The notes under the pieces: generated by a model | What the model was told of the DNA's origin: nothing | The model's input: the letters and a program-made list of their open reading frames with translations, nothing else | Database searches by the model: none | Part shown: positions 16,440-24,673 of the stretch, one piece after another | Layout: every line of letters starts with the position of its first letter | Position numbering within the stretch: the first letter of the stretch is position 1 | Program-made: the position numbers and the translations under genes | Assembly (NCBI GenBank): GCA_050694175.1 | Contig: JBOGXA010000008.1 | Location: forward strand, 62,001-126,000 | DNA from: JBOGXA01 sp050694175 | Lineage (GTDB): Bacteria; Actinomycetota; CADDZG01; WHSQ01 | Length of the DNA stretch: 64,000 nt | Direction: 5' to 3'

Positions 16440-17252
16440 ATGGGAATTCTCCAGGACGCCATAGCAAGGCTTGCTCGACAGGGCAAGCAATTCTTCACAA
16501 TTCAGGACCTAGTCCAGGTCCTCAATGTCGAGCGCGCCAAGGCCCAGCAGATTGCGTTCAGACTGGCTAAAGCCGGCTTTGCGACCAGGCTCAAGAGAGG
16601 TACATACGCGCTCACTCCTGCAGATGCATGGGGGGAGCTCGGAGCACAGCCAACCAACTGGTTCGACGCTGCGGCCGCACTGGTCGCTCCTGCTCCCTAT
16701 TACCTCGCCTACTACACTGGGATGCGCCTTCATCGACTGACCCAGCATCCCTTGCGAACATTGTTCATTGCAGTGAGGCGACCGCAACGAGACGTCACGG
16801 TTGGGCCTGTCCGCTTTCAGTTCGTAATCCTTGCGGAGCATCGATTCTTCGGCTACGAGGACCATGTCTTGGAACCGGGTCGGGTGGTGAAGGTGGCCGA
16901 CCTTGAACGGACTTTCATCGACTGTGTTGATCGTCCGGATTTGTGTGGAGGGCTTGAGGAAATCCTTCGAGGGTTCAAAAGGCGACAGGCGGAGTTAAAT
17001 CCCGATCGATTGTTGCGCTACGTGATGCGACTAAACGAGCACGCTCTTACCAAACGTCTCGGCTTTCTGCTGGAGTTGGCGGGTTACGGAGAGCCTCGAG
17101 TGCTCTGGGAACTGGAGCGAATTGCTGGTCGCGTAAAGCGGTACGTGCCGCTAGACACCAATAAACAGGATCGAACAGGTCCTCGGAACAAGCGCTGGGA
17201 ACTCGTGATCAATGCGGACATCGATCAACTTCTTGAGGTGGGCAAAACATGA
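16440..17252 (+). CDS. abiEi: AbiEi-type antitoxin/transcriptional regulator
   Basis: The 270-residue protein has an N-terminal winged-helix segment (about 5-60: FFTIQDLVQVLNVERAKAQQ, then LKRGTYALTP). A larger C-terminal domain contains YYLAYYTGMRLHRLTQHP and VVKVADLERTFIDCVDRPDLCGG in outline, both typical of AbiEi antitoxins. In type IV AbiE systems the antitoxin does not bind the toxin but counters its effect and represses the operon. It overlaps the toxin gene by 4 nt. Sequence 16258-18010 is visibly lower in GC and richer in AT-ending codons than the flanks, which suggests horizontal transfer. No integrase or repeat borders the pair. Confidence 0.88.
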   Translation: MGILQDAIARLARQGKQFFTIQDLVQVLNVERAKAQQIAFRLAKAGFATRLKRGTYALTPADAWGELGAQPTNWFDAAAALVAPAPYYLAYYTGMRLHRLTQHPLRTLFIAVRRPQRDVTVGPVRFQFVILAEHRFFGYEDHVLEPGRVVKVADLERTFIDCVDRPDLCGGLEEILRGFKRRQAELNPDRLLRYVMRLNEHALTKRLGFLLELAGYGEPRVLWELERIAGRVKRYVPLDTNKQDRTGPRNKRWELVINADIDQLLEVGKT

Positions 17253-18010
17253 TAGATCACGCCGAGATTCGGGCGCGCGCAAGACGCCTTGGCCTCGATG
17301 CTTCCTACGTCGAGAACGACTATGCCCTCTGCCACCTCCTCGTTGCTATATGTGAGGGCCTTCCGGAGCTCGTATTCCGCGGCGGAACTGCCTTGGCCCG
17401 AATTTACTGGCCTGATTTCCGCCTATCTGAAGACCTAGATTTCACGAGCCAAGGTCCCATATCGGATCTAGAAGTCCGTCTCCAAAATGCGATTCGTGTA
17501 GCGAGGGAACGAACGACCTTGAGTCTCGAGCTTGCTTATGGCCCGCCCCGCGAAAGTTGGTCACGGTCTACCGTCCGGTGGGCAGCTCATGAACTCCTAT
17601 TGGACGTAAACATGGACGTAACCGTCGCGATGGGGAAAACTGAAGGAAAGGTAGATCTCCCGTACAAAGACCTCCAGGAGATTGAAGTAATCACTCCCGT
17701 GTTCACCCTGACGGAGATGCTGGGGAACAAGTGGTACATGCTGAACGACCGCGCGGAGCCTCGGGATCTCTTTGATGTTTGGTCGGGGTTGACTGAGTTC
17801 GATGTAGCGTTCGAGGAGATCGAGCGCGGGCATCGAGCAAGGTATGGCTACGCACCCAGCCCAGGATCTATCTACAACGCGAAGCGATTGGAAGCGCCTT
17901 GGGAATCGCGACTGGCGCACCAATTGGCTGATCTTCCGCCCTTTAACCAGGTCTATCGTGACGTGAAGAGACATTTTGATGAGTGGCAGGATCGGCGGAA
18001 TGCTGGCTAG
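17249..18010 (+). CDS. abiEii: AbiEii-type nucleotidyltransferase toxin
   Basis: The 253-residue protein has the nucleotidyltransferase core seen in AbiEii toxins: VFRGGTALARIYWPDFRLSE followed by DLDF, that is the GGTAL helix and the RxSEDLDF metal-binding motif with both Asp residues. A later acidic position is in LLLDVNMDVTV, and the C-terminal region contains EMLGNKWYMLNDRAEPRDLFD, with the RDLFD segment common in the family. Toxins of this type can transfer nucleotides to tRNA or other targets and cause growth arrest or phage abortive infection. The ATG lies in the ATGA overlap with abiEi. All visible motif residues are intact, so it should be active. Confidence 0.9.
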   Translation: MIDHAEIRARARRLGLDASYVENDYALCHLLVAICEGLPELVFRGGTALARIYWPDFRLSEDLDFTSQGPISDLEVRLQNAIRVARERTTLSLELAYGPPRESWSRSTVRWAAHELLLDVNMDVTVAMGKTEGKVDLPYKDLQEIEVITPVFTLTEMLGNKWYMLNDRAEPRDLFDVWSGLTEFDVAFEEIERGHRARYGYAPSPGSIYNAKRLEAPWESRLAHQLADLPPFNQVYRDVKRHFDEWQDRRNAG

Positions 18011-18088
18011 TTTGGGACCTACTTCCAAAGCGATATGAAGTCAACTGTCATCGAACGACCCTGACCCTCGGATTAGAAGACCGCGCTG

Positions 18089-19591
18089 TCAGCCCACCGA
18101 TACCGTCGCGGCGTCGTAACCGGAGGCGCCGTCGGGGTGCGGGTCGGCCTCGGCCGCAGTCTGGACGGCTCCCGTTCCATCGATCGCCCGGCATCTGATC
18201 ACCGCGTCGCCGGCTCGTTCCGGCGTCCAGCGGTAAGCCCACAGCCTCCACGACAGATCTGAGATCGGGTCCTTGAGCATCGCTGCGGCCCACGAGCGTC
18301 CGTTGTCCACCGAGACCTCGACCACCGAAACGCGGCGATCCCCCGCCCATGCGACTCCCGCTATCCAGGTCGGATCGCCCACCCCCGCCGCGAAATCGTC
18401 GCCGGCAACGTCGATCCGCGACTGCGTCTTGACGACCGCTTCGTCGGACCAGCCGCGGTCCTGCCAGTAGCCCTCGTAGTCGACCGGGACCACCTCGATG
18501 GACTCGAGCCACTTCACGTTCTTCATCCCGTAGATGCTCGGGACGCGTATGCGGCAGGGAAACCCGTGCTCCTGAGTCAACGGATCGCCGTTCTGCGACA
18601 CGGTGATGAGGGTCGAGGGGCGGCGCGCGACGGTCACCGGGATCGAGTCCGAGTAGCCATCGGCCGCTCGAAAAACGACGTCCATCGAATCGGATTGCAC
18701 TCCGGCCGCGTCGAGGACTTCGCTCAATCGCACTCCACCCCATGCGGAGTTACCGACGAGTGTCCCGCCCACTTCGTTGGAGACGCACGCGAGCACCGAA
18801 AACTCCTGGACGACCTCGAAGCGACGTTGTAACTCTTCGAAGGTCATTTCCAGCGGCTTGTCGACTTCTCCGAACACCCGCAGTTTCCAGCCCTCCGCTT
18901 CCACCGACGGCTGGATGATGTTGATGTCGACGACGTAGTGGTCGGCTGCGGTTGTGATCTCGGGTGTGAGCCCGGGGATGTCGGGGAACGGCCCTTGGTC
19001 CGGCGCAACCGCCGGTGTTGCCGGTGCGACGAGGGCAACGTCGGTATCCGGCCCCCGCAGTTTGCGAGCGAACCAGCCGATCACACCTCCGCCCGCCGTG
19101 ACGGCAAGGGCGGCCCCGATGCCCATCCTCAGCGCGCGCCGGCGGTCCGGATCGGCGGCAGCCGACCCTTCGGCGGAGTAGATGGCTCGGGCGGCGACCG
19201 CGTAGGCCGCTCCCGCAACGAGAACCGAAACCGCGACGGAAAGCAGTCTGGCGTCCTCCCCGGGGGCGGCCAACATCGCGGCAGCTGCAGCACCGGCAAG
19301 GACGGCACCGACGATCTCGAAGTGGGGGCGACCGCGGCGGACGGTCACGACGGGCACCCACACACCCACAGCAAAAGCCCCGGTGATCACGCCCGCGGTC
19401 ACGAGGGGCCGGGCGAGATGACCGAGCGTCTCTATGAAGAAGGTCGCGATCCCCCCGGGGGTCGCGCGGATGATGGTCTCTGCGAAGGCCGCGGGCGCGA
19501 ATGGGGCGCCGTCGACGACGGCGGCCGCGAGCCATAGCACCGACAGCGCCAGGGCGCACGCGACTGCCCCGGCGGTTCGGACGTGACTCAC
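18089..19591 (-). CDS. Membrane-anchored sulfite-oxidase-family molybdopterin oxidoreductase
   Basis: The 500-residue protein combines about five N-terminal membrane helices (residues about 8-27, 58-80, 90-110, 115-135, 155-173) with a C-terminal sulfite-oxidase-type unit. The Moco domain contains the molybdenum-coordinating Cys in LACVSNEVGG, then NSAWGGVRLSEVL and HGFPCRIRVPSIYGMKNVKW. A Mo-Co dimerisation domain follows (about 390-495, starting near TQSRIDVAGDDF). There is no haem-binding b5 motif. The enzyme is probably outside the membrane and passes electrons to the membrane or a cytochrome. Start is the GTG at 19591. Family members oxidise sulfite or reduce oxidised methionine. The substrate here is open. 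Confidence 0.88.
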   Translation of the reverse strand: MSHVRTAGAVACALALSVLWLAAAVVDGAPFAPAAFAETIIRATPGGIATFFIETLGHLARPLVTAGVITGAFAVGVWVPVVTVRRGRPHFEIVGAVLAGAAAAAMLAAPGEDARLLSVAVSVLVAGAAYAVAARAIYSAEGSAAADPDRRRALRMGIGAALAVTAGGGVIGWFARKLRGPDTDVALVAPATPAVAPDQGPFPDIPGLTPEITTAADHYVVDINIIQPSVEAEGWKLRVFGEVDKPLEMTFEELQRRFEVVQEFSVLACVSNEVGGTLVGNSAWGGVRLSEVLDAAGVQSDSMDVVFRAADGYSDSIPVTVARRPSTLITVSQNGDPLTQEHGFPCRIRVPSIYGMKNVKWLESIEVVPVDYEGYWQDRGWSDEAVVKTQSRIDVAGDDFAAGVGDPTWIAGVAWAGDRRVSVVEVSVDNGRSWAAAMLKDPISDLSWRLWAYRWTPERAGDAVIRCRAIDGTGAVQTAAEADPHPDGASGYDAATVSVG

Positions 19592-19652
19592 CCTCTTATT
19601 GTCGGTCCGACCGGCTCATACCGATCACGACTTCACCAAACGTTAAGGATTG

Positions 19653-20252
19653 CTACCAGCCGCGGTCGATCCACTCCTTAAGGTGCGGCTTCTCGGCTCC
19701 GATCGTCGTGTCGCGGCCGTGGCCGGGGTAGACGGCAGTATCGTCGTCGAGCACGAACAGCTTCGTGCGGATCGAGTCGATGATCTCGTTGAATCGGTCC
19801 CGATCCCCCCACGTGTTGCCCGGCCCGCCCGGGAACAACGTGTCGCCCGAAACGAGATGCCGGCCGACCAGCAGGCAGATCCCCCCGGGTGTGTGCCCCG
19901 GAGTGTGCAGGACGCGGGCCGTCCTGTTCCCGAACTCGATCTCGTCACCGTCGTCGAGATTGCGGTCGATCGAAACCGGATAGCTCTCGGCGGGATGCGC
20001 AAGGACGGGAACCATCAATCTCTCAACGAGTTCGGGAAGGGCCTGGATGTGATCGCTGTGACCGTGAGTCTGCACGATCGCAACGATGTTGGCCCCGGCC
20101 GACCGGTCGATGATCTTCTCGGGATCGAAACACCCATCGATGAGCAGCGCATCGTGCGTCTCTGGGCACTCGATGACGTAGGTGTTGTTCTCCATCGTCC
20201 CCACTTCGATCTTTCTGACGATGAGATCGTCGCCCTCGTAGTGATGTCCCAT
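19653..20252 (-). CDS. MBL-fold hydrolase (glyoxalase II-like)
   Basis: This 199-residue metallo-beta-lactamase-fold enzyme has the binuclear metal motif THGHSDHIQAL (HxHxDH), a further His in LHTPGHTPGGICL, the bridging Asp in LVSGDTLFPGGPG and the last His in VYPGHGRDTTIG. It lacks a long C-terminal domain, like small thioester hydrolases of the GloB/YcbL type. The start ATG at 20252 lies only 3 nt from the stop of the YgfZ-like gene upstream, so the two are co-translated. Likely substrates are glutathione- or mycothiol-type thioesters. That is inferred from the family. Confidence 0.9.
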   Translation of the reverse strand: MGHHYEGDDLIVRKIEVGTMENNTYVIECPETHDALLIDGCFDPEKIIDRSAGANIVAIVQTHGHSDHIQALPELVERLMVPVLAHPAESYPVSIDRNLDDGDEIEFGNRTARVLHTPGHTPGGICLLVGRHLVSGDTLFPGGPGNTWGDRDRFNEIIDSIRTKLFVLDDDTAVYPGHGRDTTIGAEKPHLKEWIDRGW

Positions 20253-20255
20253 GGG

Positions 20256-21104
20256 TTACGCGACCACGTGCGCGTCGACGTCGCCGACCTTCACGGTGGC
20301 CCCCGGTTCGACCGTGTAACGAAGCATCGCCAGCGCTCGCTCTCCGCTGGCGCTCGTCACCGCGCCGACCTTTCCTCCGTCGATCGTCACCTCGGCGCCG
20401 GCGTCGAGCGGCGCGTCGGCCTCGATCCTCCGCAGGGTCCGGTTCACCTTCCCCCGGAAGTGGATCTTGGCGACCGCCTCTTGTCCGACGTAACAGCCCT
20501 TGTCGAAGTGGACCGCGCGGCCCTCGATCGCCGCCTCCTGGGGAAGGGTCTTCTCGTTCATGTCACGGCCCCAGCGGGCGATCCCGTTGGCGATGCGAAC
20601 ATCCTCGAGGTCCTGTTCATCGGCACGCGTGACTCCGGCCCCCTCGAGCCTCTCGACGAGCGGCTCCACCCGGGCGCGCTCGATCCAGATGTAGCCTGCC
20701 GGCTCTCCCAGCGATTCCGTGGGATGCAGAATGGGACCCGCCCCCACCTCAGAAGCCACCGCTCGCCACTCCGGACCGGCGACCAGAACCAGGCCCATCT
20801 CGTTTGTGAGGTCGTCGATCCTGACATCGGTTGCAAACACGTAGCGGGCGATCGCGTCGGGAAGGGTGTCGATCAGTTCGGGTTCGAAATGCGTCCAGAT
20901 GGCGTCGTCGGCGACGAGGGCCTCGAGATAGCCGACCATGCGTCCGTGGACGGTGAGGAGGGCGGCGTCGGCGTGGTCGCCGGATTTCAGCCCCTCGAAG
21001 TGCTGCGTCATTATCTGATGGAGGAACCAGACGCGCTGAGACCCCGAGAATCGCAGCTTGCCCCGCTGCGACCGGTCTGCGTAGACAACAGTCTCGAGAA
21101 CCAC
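20256..21104 (-). CDS. ygfZ: Folate-binding YgfZ/GcvT-like protein
   Basis: The 282-residue protein carries the diagnostic KGCYVGQE motif (HFDKGCYVGQEAVAKIHFRG) of the YgfZ family, which helps repair or assemble Fe-S proteins using tetrahydrofolate. The GcvT-like barrel is seen in MTQHFEGLKSGDHADAALLT and in GYIWIERARVEPL. The start is the GTG at 21104, 24 nt after the acyl-CoA dehydrogenase stop at 21129, so it is probably in the same transcript (23425 to 19653). Actinobacterial YgfZ proteins are often longer than 300 residues, so this one is slightly short. A role supporting the flavin and Fe-S enzymes nearby is possible but inferred. Confidence 0.9.
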   Translation of the reverse strand: MVLETVVYADRSQRGKLRFSGSQRVWFLHQIMTQHFEGLKSGDHADAALLTVHGRMVGYLEALVADDAIWTHFEPELIDTLPDAIARYVFATDVRIDDLTNEMGLVLVAGPEWRAVASEVGAGPILHPTESLGEPAGYIWIERARVEPLVERLEGAGVTRADEQDLEDVRIANGIARWGRDMNEKTLPQEAAIEGRAVHFDKGCYVGQEAVAKIHFRGKVNRTLRRIEADAPLDAGAEVTIDGGKVGAVTSASGERALAMLRYTVEPGATVKVGDVDAHVVA

Positions 21105-21128
21105 GACGAAATTCTCGCAGCCCTGCGC

Positions 21129-22232
21129 CTATAGCCGTTCGCCGTCCAGCAACGCGTGCGCCACCTCGGCCCGATGCGTGCGCGGGTGGCCTTCGAAAGA
21201 CTCGATCCATTGGGCCCGCTTGTAGTAGCGGTGCAGTGGGTGTTCCCATGTGAACCCGATGCCCCCGTGCACCTGTATGGAGCGTTCGCACGCGGCCACC
21301 GCCGTCTCCGCCGCGAACGCCTTTGCGGCGGAGACCGCCGTGGGCGCGGTCTCCGGCTGTTCGGCGACGCACCACGCCGCCCAATATGCGAGGGAGCGGG
21401 CAAGCTCGACCTCGGCATACGTGTCGGCGATCTTGTGCGACACCGCCTGGTAAGCACCGATCGGACGGTCGAACTGAGTGCGCGCCCTCGCGTGCTCGGC
21501 CGCCAGGGACAGCGCATATTCGCCCACGCCGACGGCCTCGAGGGCGAGCCCGGCAAGGGCCCGCAACCGTGTCCGCTCCAGGAGTGCGGCCGCATCCGAG
21601 CCCGCGACGAGAAGGTCCGCCGGCACCGCCTCGAGCTCCATTCGCCCCAGGCGGCGGGTCGAGTCCATCGTCGACGACGCCCGCGCGCTTCCGTTGCGAA
21701 GCGCCCACAGACCCAGTCCGTCGACCGAGCGAGCCACGACGACCACGACATCGCAGCACCCCGCGTCGGGAATGAGCACCTTTTCACCTGAGAGCCGCCA
21801 CTCATCCTCGTGACCCTCTGCCTTGCATCCGATAGCGTCGATGTCCGCAAGCGAGTGGGGCCCGGCGGGTTCGGCCCACGCCAGAGTCGCCGCGGCGCGC
21901 CCCGCAATAACATCTGCGATCAACCGCTCGTCGCCTTCGAGAGCGGGCAGCGCCAGCCCGACCGTCGACCAGTAGGGCCCCGGATAGAGGGCGCGCCCCA
22001 GCTCCTCAAAGACGACCGATTCCTCGACGAAAGTCATCCCGGCGCCGCCGACGGATTCGGGGCTCGAGAGTCCGATCCAGCCGAGCTCGCCCATCGCCGG
22101 CCACGACGCCGCGTCCCATCCGTCCTCGGAATCGGCGATGCTCGCCACCACGTCGGCCGGGAACCTATCTCCAAGCCACGCCCGCGCCTGCTCACGAAGC
22201 ATCTGTTGCTCGTCGGTGAACGAGAAGTCCAT
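21129..22232 (-). CDS. Acyl-CoA dehydrogenase (second subunit of a probable heteromeric pair)
   Basis: This 367-residue acyl-CoA dehydrogenase has the three-domain fold: an N-terminal helical domain (MDFSFTDEQQMLREQARAWL), a reduced middle beta domain and a C-terminal helical domain (HARARTQFDRPIGAYQAVSH, then CERSIQVHGGIGFTWEHPLH). The last motif is typical of FadE-type subunits. I see no clear catalytic Glu in the usual C-terminal position, while the partner gene has one. The ATG overlaps the partner's stop by one base (TGATG). In mycobacteria, paired ACAD genes of unlike length often form alpha2beta2 enzymes acting on steroid side-chain CoA esters. The pair lies beside the Mce locus, which favours that type, by inference. 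Confidence 0.9.
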   Translation of the reverse strand: MDFSFTDEQQMLREQARAWLGDRFPADVVASIADSEDGWDAASWPAMGELGWIGLSSPESVGGAGMTFVEESVVFEELGRALYPGPYWSTVGLALPALEGDERLIADVIAGRAAATLAWAEPAGPHSLADIDAIGCKAEGHEDEWRLSGEKVLIPDAGCCDVVVVVARSVDGLGLWALRNGSARASSTMDSTRRLGRMELEAVPADLLVAGSDAAALLERTRLRALAGLALEAVGVGEYALSLAAEHARARTQFDRPIGAYQAVSHKIADTYAEVELARSLAYWAAWCVAEQPETAPTAVSAAKAFAAETAVAACERSIQVHGGIGFTWEHPLHRYYKRAQWIESFEGHPRTHRAEVAHALLDGERL

Positions 22233-23425
22233 CAGCGGCTCCTCGGCAGTCCCACGACGCGCTCGGCAATGATGTTCCTGAGCACCTCCGACGTCCCCGC
22301 CTCGATCGTGTTGCCCCGGCTACGCAACTGTTGGTACTGCCAGTAGCCGTTCCACGTCGAATCGTCGCCGTCGAGCTGGGACGCCGGGCCCATGATTTCG
22401 AGGGCCAGCTTCGTCAGACGCTGGTTCGACTCCGACCACACGAGCTTTGCGATCGATCCCTCGGGTCCGGGAACACCCGTCTTCATGAGCTGGGTCAACG
22501 ACCGGTAGTTGGTGAAGCGCAGCGCCTGCAACTCGATCCACTGGGCCGCGAGACGGTCGCGCACGACGGGATCGTCGGCAGCCCGCGCGCCGTTCGTCCT
22601 CGTCTCGACTGCAAGAGCAATCAGCTTGCGAACGGCAACCTCGAGTCGCGCAGTGAGTGCGAACCCCAGGGTTCCTCGCTCGTGCAAGAGCGTGGTCATC
22701 GCCACGCCCCAGCCGCCGTCGATCTCACCGAGAACGCGCGAGACCGGGATGCGCACGTCGTTGAAGAAGATCTCGTTGAACTCGGGATCGCCGGTGATCT
22801 GACGCAGGGGCCGGACCTCGACACCGGGGGCGTGCATATCGGCCAGCAGATAGGTGATGCCTTTATGTTTCGGCGCCTGTGTGTTGGTGCGCACGAGAAG
22901 GATGCAGTAGTCGGCTATGTGCGCGTACGACGACCACACTTTTTGCCCGGCGACCACGAACTCGTCGCCGTCGAGCTCGGCGCGCGTCTTGAGCGACGCG
23001 AGGTCGGATCCGGACCCGGGCTCGGAGAAGCCCTGGCACCAGACCTCCTCGCCCGAGAGGATCTTTGCCAGATGGCGCGCCTTCTGCTCGTCGGTGCCGT
23101 GGGCGATGATCGTCGGTCCGGCCATACCCAATCCAATAATCCCAACGTGCTCCGGTGCTTCGGCCCGCGCGATCTCCTCGAGCAGGATCGCCTGGTGCGT
23201 GTAGGGGGCCCCGGCGCCGCCGTACTCCTTCGGCCATGTCAGCCCCGCGAAGCCGGCCTCGAAAAGCCTCCGGCTCCAGTCGCGCACAAGCGCCTCTTCC
23301 CCCCTCCCCGGGCCGGGCGGGCGGTCACGCCACCCGGGCGGAAGGTTCGCCTCGATCCACGCGCGCACCTCGGCGCGAAAGGTGGCTTCTTCGGGCGAAT
23401 CGCGGAAATCCATTCGGGCCGGCAT
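22232..23425 (-). CDS. Acyl-CoA dehydrogenase (first subunit of a probable heteromeric pair)
   Basis: This acyl-CoA dehydrogenase of about 397 residues shows the FAD/substrate segments WCQGFSEPGSGSDLASLKTR and VVAGQKVWSSYAHIADYCIL, the FFNDVRIPVSRVLGE strand and the C-terminal TIEAGTSEVLRNIIAERVVG. That terminal segment has candidate catalytic and FAD-contact residues in the E-A-G-T-S-E stretch. Two starts are possible: the ATG at 23425 (MPARMDFRDSP), chosen here, and the ATG at 23413 (MDFRDSP). It forms the front of a minus-strand operon with the second dehydrogenase, YgfZ and MBL genes, and diverges from the Mce locus across a 198-bp spacer. Substrate is probably a long-chain or steroid-derived acyl-CoA (inference). 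Confidence 0.9.
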   Translation of the reverse strand: MPARMDFRDSPEEATFRAEVRAWIEANLPPGWRDRPPGPGRGEEALVRDWSRRLFEAGFAGLTWPKEYGGAGAPYTHQAILLEEIARAEAPEHVGIIGLGMAGPTIIAHGTDEQKARHLAKILSGEEVWCQGFSEPGSGSDLASLKTRAELDGDEFVVAGQKVWSSYAHIADYCILLVRTNTQAPKHKGITYLLADMHAPGVEVRPLRQITGDPEFNEIFFNDVRIPVSRVLGEIDGGWGVAMTTLLHERGTLGFALTARLEVAVRKLIALAVETRTNGARAADDPVVRDRLAAQWIELQALRFTNYRSLTQLMKTGVPGPEGSIAKLVWSESNQRLTKLALEIMGPASQLDGDDSTWNGYWQYQQLRSRGNTIEAGTSEVLRNIIAERVVGLPRSR

Positions 23426-23554
23426 CCTAAAACGCTCCAGCCCCCTGGACGACCGCAGGGCCGGTCGCGGACAATGACCGTGAGGTTCGTCGAGGCGTGA
23501 CGGAGTGCCTTGTTTGCACTCGGGCAGGACGGCGACGCTGGCAGGCGAATAACC

Positions 23555-23577
23555 ATTCACAAGTACGCTTTGTGGAT
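23555..23577. promoter_or_regulatory. Inverted repeat in the ACAD / Mce divergent spacer
   Basis: ATTCACAA (23555-23562) and TTGTGGAT (23570-23577) form an inverted repeat with 7 of 8 arm pairs and a 7-nt spacer. It lies in the 198-bp region between the divergent acyl-CoA dehydrogenase operon (start 23425) and the Mce operon (start 23624). The position suits an operator for coordinated control of uptake and oxidation. No regulator gene is adjacent, and I could not place clear -35/-10 boxes. Confidence 0.35.
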
Positions 23578-23623
23578 TGGCCGCACGCCGCGCCGGACTC
23601 TGAGACCCGGGGGGAAGCCCGTA

Positions 23624-24667
23624 ATGGCAACAACCGAGACCGAAACCAAGAGTTCGTCCTCGTCGGATGACGAGGTCGAGATAAGCATCAGGGAGCTGAC
23701 CAAGTCCTTCGGTCCCCAGACGGTGCTCGAGGACATCACGTTCGATGTGCCCAAGCAGAAGATCACCCTCGTCATCGGGCCCTCGGGAACCGGTAAGAGC
23801 GTATTCCTCAAACACCTGGTCGGGCTTCTGAAACCCGACCGGGGCGAGATCTGGATCGACGGAAAGAACGTTCCCGCGCTCAACGAGAAAGAGCTCTACA
23901 AGGTGCGCCGCAAGTTCGGCGTGCTGTTCCAGGACGGGGCGCTGTTCGGTTCAATGAACGTCTACGACAACGTCGCCTTCCCGCTTCGCGAGCACACGAA
24001 GAAGAAGGAAAGCGAGATCAACGACATCGTGACCGGGAAGCTAACGATGGTGGGCCTCACGGGGGCCGAGAAGAAGCTGCCCGGTGAGATCTCCGGAGGA
24101 ATGAAGAAGCGAGCCGGCCTCGCCAGAGCGCTCGTGCTCGATCCCGAGATCGTTTTGTTCGACGAGCCGGACTCGGGACTTGACCCCGTTCGCACGGCAT
24201 TCCTCAACGAGCTCATCGTCGACCTCAAGAGCCAGCTCGAAGCCACCTTCATGGTCGTCACCCACGACATCGCGACCGCCAAGAACATCGCCGACTACAT
24301 CGGCATGCTCTACCGGAGGAACCTCGTGCAGTTCGGACCCGCCAAAGAAATGTTCGAATCCGACATCCCCGTGGTTCGCCAGTTCCTGGCCGGCGCGACG
24401 GACGGCCCCATCGGCATGTCCGAAGAGAAGGACTCGACCAAGGACTCGAGGGAAGCCGAGCCGCGGCCGCAGAGCAGCTCGGGCCTGACCGCCGAAGAGA
24501 CCGAAGAGATGGAGCGCGCGGCCGGAGCCTCGGACGAGGGCGAGCAGAAGCCTGCGCCCCCTCCCCCTCCGCCGCGTGAGAAGGCGGCCGGCGACGGACG
24601 CGCCGAAGAGGAGAGCGAAAAGGAAGGGCGGCTGGGCGGCATCTTCGGCTGGGACAAGAAGGGGTAA
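23624..24667 (+). CDS. mceG: Mce/Mla-type ABC transporter ATPase
   Basis: The 347-residue ATPase energises the Mce importer encoded after it. The nucleotide-binding domain (about 18-265) has Walker A GPSGTGKS, the Q-loop LFQDGALFGS, the signature EISGGMKKRAGLARAL, Walker B IVLFDEPDSGLDPV and the switch His in VVTHD. These match MlaF/MceG proteins. The last 75 residues or so are acidic, low-complexity and proline-rich (PAPPPPPPREK), unlike the compact MlaF, and may contact other Mce parts. The ATG at 23624 follows GGGGGGAAG. The longer frame from 23510 has no such site. In Mycobacterium the ATPase gene lies away from mce operons. Here it heads the operon, 6 nt before the first permease. Confidence 0.92.
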   Translation: MATTETETKSSSSSDDEVEISIRELTKSFGPQTVLEDITFDVPKQKITLVIGPSGTGKSVFLKHLVGLLKPDRGEIWIDGKNVPALNEKELYKVRRKFGVLFQDGALFGSMNVYDNVAFPLREHTKKKESEINDIVTGKLTMVGLTGAEKKLPGEISGGMKKRAGLARALVLDPEIVLFDEPDSGLDPVRTAFLNELIVDLKSQLEATFMVVTHDIATAKNIADYIGMLYRRNLVQFGPAKEMFESDIPVVRQFLAGATDGPIGMSEEKDSTKDSREAEPRPQSSSGLTAEETEEMERAAGASDEGEQKPAPPPPPPREKAAGDGRAEEESEKEGRLGGIFGWDKKG

Positions 24668-24673
24668 GCGCGT

